64,000 nt of DNA from CAVTQY01 sp963736975 (GTDB taxonomy: Bacteria > Pseudomonadota > Alphaproteobacteria > Acetobacterales > Acetobacteraceae): NCBI GenBank assembly GCA_963736975.1, contig CAVTQY010000002.1, forward strand, positions 62,001-126,000. Reading direction: 5' to 3'. The first letter of the stretch is position 1, and each line of letters opens with the position of its first letter. The position numbers were made by a program, and so were the translations under genes. The notes beneath the pieces were generated by a model. It was given only the letters and a program-made list of their open reading frames with translations. It was not told the DNA's origin and ran no database searches. Positions 33,616 to 42,100 of this stretch are shown one piece after another.

Positions 33616-34056
33616 TCAACGGTATCCGACATTCATCACATAATCTCGCAGCAATGCCTCCTCGTCCTGCGCCTCCTCCAGAAGAACCTGCAGCGCGTCT
33701 CGCGCATTGAGCACTCCCAGCGGCCTGGAATCCTGATCCACGATGGGAATATTCTTCAGGCTCCGCTCCTTCATTCGTGCCCAGACATCGCGCAGCCAGT
33801 CGCCCGCCCGGCAGAGCAAGACGTTGCGTGTCATCACCAATGAAGCCGCCGTCATGCAGCTGGCTCCCTGACACCGGCTGATCTGGCCGACGACGTCCGT
33901 CTTCGTGATGACACCGGCCAAAAGTCCTGCAGAGTCGCAAACGACAACGAGATCGGTCCCGGCGCCCAGGAGTTTAGCTGCCTCGATCATCGGAGCGTCA
34001 TCCGCTATCGTGACAAGTCTCTCACGCGCGGGGGGCAACAATCTTTCGACGAACAT
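33616..34056 (-). CDS. CBS-domain pair protein
   Basis: 146 residues from ATG 34056 (MFVERLLPPARERLVTIADDAPMIEAAKLLG). Two CBS motifs: VVVCDSAGLLAGVITKTDVVGQI and SLKNIPIVDQDSRPLGVLNARDALQVLL. CBS pairs sense adenine nucleotides. Between the two motifs is a Cys-containing ISRCQGASCMTAAS segment. It follows sdhD in the same direction. Confidence 0.88.
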   Translation of the reverse strand: MFVERLLPPARERLVTIADDAPMIEAAKLLGAGTDLVVVCDSAGLLAGVITKTDVVGQISRCQGASCMTAASLVMTRNVLLCRAGDWLRDVWARMKERSLKNIPIVDQDSRPLGVLNARDALQVLLEEAQDEEALLRDYVMNVGYR

Positions 34057-34168
34057 CGCTTCACCTCTTGGCCATCGGGTGCCGGCGGCCTGTCGCGCGC
34101 CCACTTTTAGAAGGCGACCACTATCCGTTGGCGGCATCATTGCACGTATTCAGGCGGTGCCCGTCCCG

Positions 34169-34555
34169 TCAACCGCTGAACCCAATACGCAGGGTGGCCA
34201 CGATACCCGCGGAGGCAAGTGCGAAGCAGCCCAGGCGTACGGCCATAACCCCCGCGAGCTTGGCTCCGGAGTGTACGTAGTCCTCGATCACGACCTGCAG
34301 GCCGAGTGCCATGTGATGGAAAAGGGCGATCAGCAGCAGGATCATCAGGATGGTAGCGAGCGGCGTCCTCAGCCATGCGATGAAGGTGGCGTAATCGCTG
34401 CCGGTATGCGTGATAACCAAGGCGACAAACCACAGTGTCAGCGGGACGAGGGCGATTGCTGATAAACGCTCCGCCCACCACTGTCCGACGCCCTCCTTAG
34501 CCGAACCGAGCCCGATTGCGCGGGCAAGGGGCGAGCGCATGTCTTGACGGTCCAC
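34169..34555 (-). CDS. sdhD: Succinate dehydrogenase membrane anchor SdhD
   Basis: 128 residues, three membrane helices (LSAIALVPLTLWFVALVI; PLATILMILLLIALFHHMALGLQVVIEDYVH; VMAVRLGCFALASAGIVATL). HHMALGLQVVIEDYVH is the SdhD haem-binding and quinone-site motif. Anchors the SdhAB dimer. Five bases after sdhC. Confidence 0.92.
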   Translation of the reverse strand: MDRQDMRSPLARAIGLGSAKEGVGQWWAERLSAIALVPLTLWFVALVITHTGSDYATFIAWLRTPLATILMILLLIALFHHMALGLQVVIEDYVHSGAKLAGVMAVRLGCFALASAGIVATLRIGFSG

Positions 34556-34559
34556 GACC

Positions 34560-34961
34560 CTACCCTGTCATCATCAGGCTGGCGACCCAGGCCACCACGG
34601 TGAGTATCACGCTTGCTACCACGACCGTCCATCCCGAGGCGTATATCGATCGGAGCTCGAAGCCGTGCACGGTATCCCAGACGAGATGCCGGATGCCGCC
34701 GCAGAAATGCAGGAAAAAGCTGAAAATGCATCCGAACAGCACGATCTGGCCAATCCGCGATCCGATGGCGCCCTGCACCGCCGCGTAGCTCTGCGGTCCC
34801 GTTGCGGCCGCGATCAGCCACACAACCAGCACGACGGCACAGAAGCTCAGAACAATGCCGGTGAGCCGATTGACGATCGACAACACCGACGTGAGCTGCG
34901 GTCGATAGATCTGCATATTAGGGGAAAGTGGTCTGGGTCGCTTTGCCGTGGAGTTGGCCAT
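34560..34961 (-). CDS. sdhC: Succinate dehydrogenase cytochrome b556 subunit SdhC
   Basis: 133 residues from ATG 34961. RPLSPNMQIYRPQLTSVLSIVNRLTGIVLSFCAV is the SdhC signature (SPHLxxYxxxxxxxxSIxHRxTG, with Asn in place of the usual His in SIVNRLTG). FFLHFCGGIRHLVWDTVHGFEL supplies the haem His. Three helices. The unusual SIVNR is notable. 24 bases after sdhB. Confidence 0.9.
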   Translation of the reverse strand: MANSTAKRPRPLSPNMQIYRPQLTSVLSIVNRLTGIVLSFCAVVLVVWLIAAATGPQSYAAVQGAIGSRIGQIVLFGCIFSFFLHFCGGIRHLVWDTVHGFELRSIYASGWTVVVASVILTVVAWVASLMMTG

Positions 34962-34985
34962 GGTCAATCTCACCTTCTGCAACGG

Positions 34986-35825
34986 TCAGCTTCGCCGCTC
35001 GACCATCATCTTTTTGATTTCGGCAATGGCCTTGCCGGGGTTCAATCCCTTCGGACAGGTCCGGGTGCAATTGAGGATGGTGTGGCAGCGGTAGAGCCGG
35101 AATGGATCTTCGAGATTGTCGAGCCGCTCGCCCGTCGCCTCGTCACGACTGTCAGCCAGCCAGCGCCACGCCTGGAGAAGTACCGCGGGACCCAGGAAGC
35201 GGTTGCCATTCCACCAGTGGCTGGGGCAGCCGGACGTGCAGCAGAAGCAGAGGATGCATTCGTAGTAGCCGTCGACCTTGCTGCGCTCCTCCTTGGATTG
35301 CAGCCGCTCCGCTTCAGGTGCGGGCGTCTTGGACTTGAGCCAGGGTTCGATTGCCGCGTATTGCGCAAAGAGATGCGTCTGATCAGGAACGAGGTCCTTG
35401 ATGACTTCCATGTTCGCCAGGGGATAGATCGTTGCGGGTGTGGCCAGGTCGGCAATGACCCGCATGCAGGCGAGCCAGTTCGTGCCATCTATGTTCATGG
35501 AGCAGGAGCCGCAGATGCCTTCGCGGCACGAGCGGCGAAAGGTGAGCGTCGGATCCACCTTGTTCTTGATCCAGAAAAGCGCATCGAGAACCATCGGTCC
35601 GCAATCGTCAAGATCGACTTCGAAGGTGTCGAGGCGCGGGTTCCCGCCGGAATCCGGATCGTAGCGATAGATCTTGAATGACTTGACGCGTGCAGCGCCG
35701 GCTGGCGCTGGCCACATCTTCCCGCGTCCGATGCGCGATTCCGGGGCCACGCCGAAATTTCTCGGTACCGGGAACCGCTTGAGCAGGGTGGCGCGAGGAA
35801 CCTGATCCGAGGAGCCGATGATCAT
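34986..35825 (-). CDS. sdhB: Succinate dehydrogenase iron-sulfur subunit SdhB
   Basis: 279 residues from ATG 35825. N-terminal ferredoxin domain with CREGICGSCSMNIDGTNWLAC ([2Fe-2S]); C-terminal CILCFCCTSGCPSHWWNG and CHTILNCTRTCPKGLNPGKAI ([4Fe-4S] and [3Fe-4S]). Carries electrons from the flavoprotein SdhA to quinone. In this window it heads an sdhB-sdhC-sdhD order and sdhA is missing, so the complex would need an SdhA from elsewhere. Confidence 0.95.
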   Translation of the reverse strand: MIIGSSDQVPRATLLKRFPVPRNFGVAPESRIGRGKMWPAPAGAARVKSFKIYRYDPDSGGNPRLDTFEVDLDDCGPMVLDALFWIKNKVDPTLTFRRSCREGICGSCSMNIDGTNWLACMRVIADLATPATIYPLANMEVIKDLVPDQTHLFAQYAAIEPWLKSKTPAPEAERLQSKEERSKVDGYYECILCFCCTSGCPSHWWNGNRFLGPAVLLQAWRWLADSRDEATGERLDNLEDPFRLYRCHTILNCTRTCPKGLNPGKAIAEIKKMMVERRS

Positions 35826-36046
35826 TGTTTCCCTTTTGTCCTGGTTACAGCCTTGCGCGCCCCAATCTGGCTGCTGAAGCGGGATAGATGACGGTTGAAG
35901 AATCAAACCACGAATTTCGCCCTTACTTAGCTCGTCCTATTATGGGCCGATCAACACCGGGTTGAAGGTCCGATCACCGCTCGGTGGTAATGGTCCCGGG
36001 GCGATCGAACCCCGCCAGTGCGGTCCAGGGCAGCCCGCCGCTCGCA
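35826..36046. other. Intergenic stretch upstream of sdhB
   Basis: About 220 bases between the MFS gene stop and sdhB, both minus strand. It must contain the sdhB promoter. No clear repeat or motif seen. Confidence 0.4.
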
Positions 36047-37294
36047 TCACGCCGGCTCCAGCCGCACCTCCGGATGCCAGGCCAGCAGCAACGCCGCCAG
36101 CAGCCCACAGAGTACCGCGGCGCAAAGCCAGACGAAGCCGGCGCGCAGCAGGATGCCACCGAAGATGCCGCCGATCGTTGCTCCCAGCGCGGTCGCAGCA
36201 TTGAGCAGGCCCACACTCTCGGCTCGGTGCGCCGGGGAAAGTTTGACCGCGAGGGTGTTACTGGCCACGGAGAGCAGGGGCCAGATGACCTGCGTCGCGC
36301 CGAAGCAGACCAGGACCGGAACCACTGTCGCGCTGGAATGCAGCGCGGTCAGCGCCACCATTCCCGTGATCACCAGCGCCCGCAGCCCAAGTCCTGCGAT
36401 CAACACATGCCACGCGCCGAAACGGGCGTCCCAGGCGCCGACCATCCGATAGAGCAACAGGCTGCAGCCCACGCCGATCGCGTAGGCCGTGGTCGGCAGC
36501 GTCGCCGGCGCGTGATAATTGTGGACCATCACAACCGTGAACATCACCGAGAGACAGTTGGTCGCGGTGTAGGACACGAGCCAGGCGGCAAGAAACCAGG
36601 CAAGCCCGCTATGACCGAGCCTGGCGAGTGCCCGCCACGTCCACGGGTGCAAGGAACGCTGCGGACCCATTGGCACCGCGTCGCCGCCGCGGGAGGGACG
36701 TGGCGCGATGCTCGGGCGATCCACCTTAACCGTCGGGTCCGGCGCAAGGGCCAGCGCCAACGGCACGGCAATCAGCAGCAGCGCCGCGCCGAGGAGGAAG
36801 GCGTATTTTACGTGTCGCAGCCCGAGAAGGCCCGCGATCAGCAATCCGGCGAGTTGGCCGCCGCCGATGCAGGCCTGCAGCGCACCAATGCGCTGGTCCC
36901 AGCGCGATTCTGGCTCGACCTCCACGATGAACATCACGCCGACGGTGCTGGCGCTCGATACGCCGAGCCCCACAAGCGCCGCGGCGACCATGCGCTGGGG
37001 TATCCCGCCCGGCAGCATGTGCGCCAACAACGCGAGCCCGGCGAGGCCAAGACCGCAGGCGAGTGTCAGCCGGTGCTTCCGGTGCCTATCGCTCCAGGCA
37101 CCGACGAACGGCGCGGCGATCCCGGTACCGGCAAAGGCGGCGTAGGTCAGGCCTGCAGCCGGGCCGGGCTGGGCAGCAAGCGGCAGGATAATAGGTACCA
37201 TGCCGCTCTGCACAAAGCCGAGCAGCACGTAGCAGACCATCCAGCGCGGCGTGGCATTTTGCAGGTCGGCTATCGCGGACTGGATCACTTTCAC
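36047..37294 (-). CDS. MFS transporter
   Basis: 415 residues, about 12 hydrophobic helices. The MFS loop-2 motif appears as GAWSDRHRKHRLTLACGLGLAGLALL and a domain linker follows the sixth helix (ALAPDPTVKVDRPSIAPRPSRGG). Inner-membrane exporter or importer driven by the proton gradient; substrate unknown. A C-terminal fragment of a second transporter lies at 37840-38024. Confidence 0.88.
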   Translation of the reverse strand: MKVIQSAIADLQNATPRWMVCYVLLGFVQSGMVPIILPLAAQPGPAAGLTYAAFAGTGIAAPFVGAWSDRHRKHRLTLACGLGLAGLALLAHMLPGGIPQRMVAAALVGLGVSSASTVGVMFIVEVEPESRWDQRIGALQACIGGGQLAGLLIAGLLGLRHVKYAFLLGAALLLIAVPLALALAPDPTVKVDRPSIAPRPSRGGDAVPMGPQRSLHPWTWRALARLGHSGLAWFLAAWLVSYTATNCLSVMFTVVMVHNYHAPATLPTTAYAIGVGCSLLLYRMVGAWDARFGAWHVLIAGLGLRALVITGMVALTALHSSATVVPVLVCFGATQVIWPLLSVASNTLAVKLSPAHRAESVGLLNAATALGATIGGIFGGILLRAGFVWLCAAVLCGLLAALLLAWHPEVRLEPA

Positions 37295-37602
37295 GTAGGA
37301 CCGTCATGGCTCTTGTGAGGACATGCCAACGCGAGGCGCTGGCATGACATACTAAACCGCGTCTCGTTTGGTCTCTTTTCGTCGCTCGAGATGACCGCGG
37401 GCAGGAATTCGGCCCCCCGCGATAACGATTGCCCCTAGGGGGAACCTGAGGGGTCTCGGCGGGCGTCGCACGTGGCTAAAGTTTTCGGCCGCCATTCAAT
37501 TGCATGTGAGGGTTGGCGGCCAGGCCGGGACCGCCAGCCTTGCGGCGAAGCGGGGATCTCCGAAAGCTGTGGTTTGCCACAACCCAACCCCGGAGATCCC
37601 CG

Positions 37603-37890
37603 ATGAAGGTGTTTGGCCTCCACGGCGCAGCCTATCGCGGCGCCCGCCCCGCGTCGCGGCTCGAAACCACCCGCAGCGATCACACCGCAGCGCAACGCCG
37701 CGACATCCTCGCCCGTTGGCAAATCGTCCGCCGGCGTGGCCTTTCGGCCAGCGACGCCGCCGAGGCGGTCGGTGTCGCACGCGCCACGCTCTATCGCTGG
37801 CTCAAGCGTCCCGAACCGCGCTCCCGCAGACCGCACCATCGGCGAGCCAGCACCTGGCGGGGAACCTCCCTGCGGCGACGGGGTACATAG
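37603..37890 (+). pseudogene. Helix-turn-helix transposase fragment
   Basis: MKVFGLHGAAYRGARPASRLETTRSDHTAAQRRDILARWQIVRRRGLSASDAAEAVGVARATLYRWLKR: the N-terminal DNA-binding part of an integrase-core transposase. It breaks off at about 37830, where transporter sequence takes over in another frame. Confidence 0.55.
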
Positions 37891-38024
37891 TGCAGTCGAG
37901 CGGCTCGTTCGTCGGTGCTTTTGTCCTGACGGGGGCGATTGCCGTGCTGGGTGCACTCGCGGTTGCCCTGCTGGTGCATCCACCGCAGACCGAGGTGCTG
38001 CAGTCCGCGATGTCGAGCGCATAA
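37840..38024 (+). pseudogene. C-terminal fragment of an MFS-type transporter
   Basis: QHLAGNLPAATGYIVQSSGSFVGAFVLTGAIAVLGALAVALLVHPP followed by a stop at 38024, the last one or two helices of a transporter on the plus strand. The upstream part was replaced by transposase sequence. Confidence 0.6.
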
Positions 38025-38126
38025 AAGCAATCTATTGGCGACAATCATCGACCGCGACTCGGATGGTCGCAGGGCCTTTGGGATCGCTGGCGGCACGCCG
38101 AGACTGGAATCCCGGCTAGGGCCGTG

Positions 38127-38286
38127 CTGTCAGAGAGTTATCGCAATTCCATTGCGGCCGCGATCTTCTTTGCGGCGGCCTCAAGCAGACCGGCCCTGCG
38201 CGCTTCATGATCCTGGATGACATTACTTCCAGCTTCGATGGTGGCCACCGGTATAGGCTGATGGAAGCGCTGCGCATGAAACTGCA
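38127..38286 (+). pseudogene. Fragment of a RecF/SMC-like ATPase
   Basis: LSESYRNSIAAAIFFAAAS, a frame change near 38200, then RFMILDDITSSFDGGHRYRLMEAL. The LSEGxxNSLAxxIFFA and LDDITSSFDxGH boxes (signature and Walker B) belong to AAA ATPases of the RecF/SMC type. Only about 50 codons remain. Confidence 0.6.
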
Positions 38287-38378
38287 AGTTTTGGCAGTGG
38301 CCAAATGTTGGCGGTATAGCTATTCTTCGGCAACGTGGGACACGGCCCGAGCATGCTGCAAAGTAACAAGAACCCGGG

Positions 38379-38606
38379 TCAGTTCTCAGCGAAAATCAAC
38401 AGCCACGGCCCGCTTGCGCCCGCCGCGCTCGCGCAACCCGCAACGCCGTCCGCGCGGTAGCGCGAGCGCCAGAAATACAGCAGCCCACGCTGGATGCCGA
38501 GTTCACCCGAGAGCGCCGTGATGTTCGTCGCTGTTGCCATCCGCTCGACCGCCGCAAGCTTCAAAGCCTGCGGGTAGACCCGGTCCGGACCTCGTCGTTT
38601 GCCCAT
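38379..38606 (-). pseudogene. Transposase OrfA-like fragment
   Basis: MGKRRGPDRVYPQALKLAAVERMATATNITALSGELGIQRGLLYFWRSRYRADG: a helix-turn-helix of the IS3/IS1182 OrfA type, then unrelated Ala/Gly-rich residues. No catalytic partner nearby. Confidence 0.5.
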
Positions 38607-38681
38607 CCGTTCTCCTCCAGAACGGTGTATAAGATCAGGCATGTCGCAGTTTAAGGGGCGCAGTCCACGTCAGTCGCGGCA

Positions 38682-39116
38682 TTGCAAGATGAGTGTTCGC
38701 GGGCATTTGATTTACACGAGCTAAGGATAACGTCTGTCGAGGAAACTCGGCGCAAGGCAACAGCCCAGACGGCGCACTGGAGCGAAATAGAGCGCGCGAG
38801 GGTTGCCCGATGCACGACCGATCACCTGGCTGGGCCGGACCGGCAGGTTCTTTTGGACAAGATGCGGAAGGCCGCGGAGGGCGGTGAGAAGCAGTGCCAG
38901 CTTCTGGCGTTCCCGAGTGACGCCTGCACCGATCGTGGCCGGCGGATCAGCTCAAGACAGCCGGACTGGAGTGCAACTCTTCGAGGGCAGGCAGCCGACA
39001 TTTACAAGTTTTGGGATGAGGACCTTCGGCCGCAGGGCTTTGGCTTGGTGGCCGAGGTCATTAGCTTCCCTGGCGGGATGCCGGGAGACATCGGATTGAC
39101 AGTGCGGTGGGGCTAG
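38682..39116 (+). CDS. Hypothetical protein (144 aa)
   Basis: Acidic-to-neutral, largely helical: AQTAHWSEIERARVARCTTDHLAGPDRQVLLDKMRKAAEGGEKQCQLLAFPSDACTDRGRRI, ending AADIYKFWDEDLRPQGFGLVAEVISFPGGMPGDIGLTVRWG. The C-terminal amphipathic pattern and even composition suggest a real protein, but no family is recognised. It overlaps the 3' end of the convergent hybrid kinase by 56 bases. Confidence 0.5.
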   Translation: MQDECSRAFDLHELRITSVEETRRKATAQTAHWSEIERARVARCTTDHLAGPDRQVLLDKMRKAAEGGEKQCQLLAFPSDACTDRGRRISSRQPDWSATLRGQAADIYKFWDEDLRPQGFGLVAEVISFPGGMPGDIGLTVRWG

Positions 39117-42100
39117 CTCTCGGGTTCACGGTCTCCTGGTGGTCGGCGGCGGCAAGCGCCAGCCGGGCCAAGGCCGGCAGCGACCGCGTGCCGGTTCGCT
39201 TCATGATCTCGGCGCGGTGGTTCTCGACCGTGCGTTGACTGATGCCCAGATCGGCAGCGATGTTCTTGCTGGGGTGACCCGCAAGGACCAGTTCCATGAT
39301 CTCGCGTTGGCGGGAGGTGAGGCTCGCGACATGGGCGGCCGCTGTCTCCTGCCAGCCTGCTAGCTTGCTCGAATCCTGAGAATGCTCCAGGGCGCGATTG
39401 ATGCTGGCGAGCAGGTCGTCGTGGCTGATCGGCTTCTCGATAAAATCGAGGGCGCCCGCCTTCATGGCCTCAACGGCCGTCGGCACGTCGCTGTTTCCAG
39501 TAATCATGATCGCGGGCAGCTGATGGCCATGTCCATGCACCCATCGCAACAACTGCAGACCGCTCATCCCCGGCAGATAGGCATCTGCCAACAGGCATCC
39601 GTCGTGGCCCGGCTTATAGGATGCAAGAAACGCCTCGGCCGACGCATAATCCTCAACCACCTTGCCGTCCGCCTCAAGCATGCTGCGTATGCCTGCACGC
39701 ACGTTGTTGTCGTCGTCCACGACGAAGATGACAGGAGAACCTGGACGACTGGCTTCCACGGGGCGCCCGATTGCAGGCTCCACGGCTGCAGCGGCGTGAC
39801 CCGCCGAAGGCGAGATCGGGAGAAGCCGCCCAATGGTCTGCGTCAGCTCAGACGCCTTCACCGGCTTATAGAGGTGCACACAGTCGCCTTGCGCGATGTC
39901 GCGGAGCGTGCCGCTTGATATGTCGCCCGTCAGCATGATGACCGGGATCTGCCGATGCAGTTGTTCCCGCAGCTTCGTAGTGGCCTGCAGCCCGTCCATC
40001 CCGTTCGGCAGATTGTAATCCGCCAGAATCAGATCAGGCTGAACCGCAGCGTGCCCCACCAGTTCGAGTGCCGTCGCAGCGTCCGGCGCGCTGGTTACGT
40101 GGTGGCCCTCGTCCCTGAGGAGCAATTCGAGCAACTCTCGTACCTCAGGATCGTCCTCGACGATGAGGATAGTGCCCGTATGTTCAGTGACGTCGCCCTT
40201 TCGTTGACTTTCCTTTTGAAGCGGCTGTTCGGGTGCGCTTGCGGCAGCATCCGGCGCGAGCATGACGTCAACTGCGAAGACAGAGCCCTTGCCCGGGCGC
40301 GAGCGAACGCGCACCTGATGACCCAGCAGCCTCCCCAGGCGCTGCACGATCGACAGACCAAGGCCCAGACCCCGGCTTCGTTCGCGCGCGACATTGTCGA
40401 TCTGATGGTATTCCTCGAAGATTGCTTGGAGTTCCGCCTCCGGAATGCCGATGCCGGTATCCCAGATCTCGATGCTCAGCATGTCCCCATGACGGCGGCA
40501 TCCGAGCAGGATTTTTCCGCGCGGGGTATATTTCAATGCGTTGGAAATGAGGTTGCGGATTATCTGACCGAGTAGACGCGGATCGCTGCGGACCCGCAGG
40601 CCGCACGGAACCACATGAAACGCGAGCCCGCGCGCCTGGGCGTGATAGATGAACTCGTTCTGCAGCCGCTCCAGCAGATCATTGACGGGAAAGCTCGCCG
40701 GCTCGACATGCACAACCCCGACCTCAAGCTGGTTGATGTCCAGCAGCGTGTTCAGCATGCCGGACATGGCGTCCAACGTTTCCTCGAAGCGCGTGAGCAG
40801 TTGCAGCGGCTGTTTCCCCTGGAGGGTCTGCGCAAGCAGCCCCTGGATTAGCGCAAGTGTCTGCAGTGGCTGGCGAAGGTCGTGGCTTGCGGCGGCGAGA
40901 AACCGCGACTTCGCGGCATTTGCTAAGTCCGCCTGCTGCCTGGCCGCCTGAACGGCGTCTGCGGCACGCCTGTGCTCGGTGATATCGGTAAAGGTGATCA
41001 CAACACCCGCGACCCCGTTGTCCTGGGTGCGATAGGGCATGATGCGGCGAACGTAGCAGGTACCGGCCGGTGTCTCGATCTCTCGCTCGATCGGAGCCAG
41101 TCCTTGCAGCACCATCCGCGCGTCGGGGAGCAGGCTGCCATCGACTGCAAGCGACGTGAGATCGCCGATCGGCCGCCCGACATCGGTCGGGATCACATTA
41201 AACAATAGTTTGGTTGCCGGAGTGAAGAAGCGGATGTGGAGGTCCTGGTCGAGAAACAGGGTCGCGACATCGGTGCTGTAGAGGATGTTCTCCAGGTCGT
41301 TGGATGTCGTCCGCTGGCGCTCCAACGTTTCCTGGAGCTGGGTGTTGAGCGCGGTCAGCTCCTCGTTCAGCGACTGCAATTCCTCTTTTGAGGTTAGCAG
41401 TTCCTCATTCGTAGATTGGAACTCCTCGTTAACGGACAGCGCCTCCTCGTTGACGGTCCGTTGTTCTTCGTTGGAAATCTCCAAGTTGCGGATCGCACCA
41501 TCCAGCTCCGCCCTGGTGGCCGCGAGTTCCTGCTCCAGTTCGGCGATCTTGCTGCGGTCTCCGGGTGCGACCGGAAGGTTCGGTCGTTGCGCGGGCTTCG
41601 GCTCGTCCACGAAGCAGATCAGCAGAAGGGCCTCACCGTCGCTCAGGACCGGCTGGACGGCGATGGAAAACCGGCCGCCACCGCCATCGACACCGCCGCT
41701 GCCGGCCACGACCACACGTCCGCTATGTTGGGTCGCTTCATGGATCGCCGCGCGCAGTTTCGTCCGTTGGCCCTGCGGCGTCATCGCCAGCAGATCGCGG
41801 GTCGGCGGGCCGGGCGCCACCCGCAGATACTGGTCGATCGGGCCCAGGGAATAAAGGCACTCATTGTTGCGATTGATCAGCACCGCCGCCGGGGCATATG
41901 CTTCGAGTACCAACCGGCGGCATAGCTCCGCGAGAGCAACGTCACGTGAGGCGGGGCGGCCTTGTACCGCTCGGGGCGAGGATTTTACGCCCTCGCCCGC
42001 TGCCATCAGGAAACCGAGTTCGCCTGCACGAGCGCGGCCAACGTGCCGATAAAGTCGCCCCGGCTTGGAGATCACGTCGAACCGGCCCTTCACATCGCCG

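Noticed and set aside
39061..39120. Convergent overlap of the hybrid kinase and the 38682-39116 gene as an antisense RNA control
   Set aside because: A 56-base overlap of convergent 3' ends is common and no further sign of regulation was seen.
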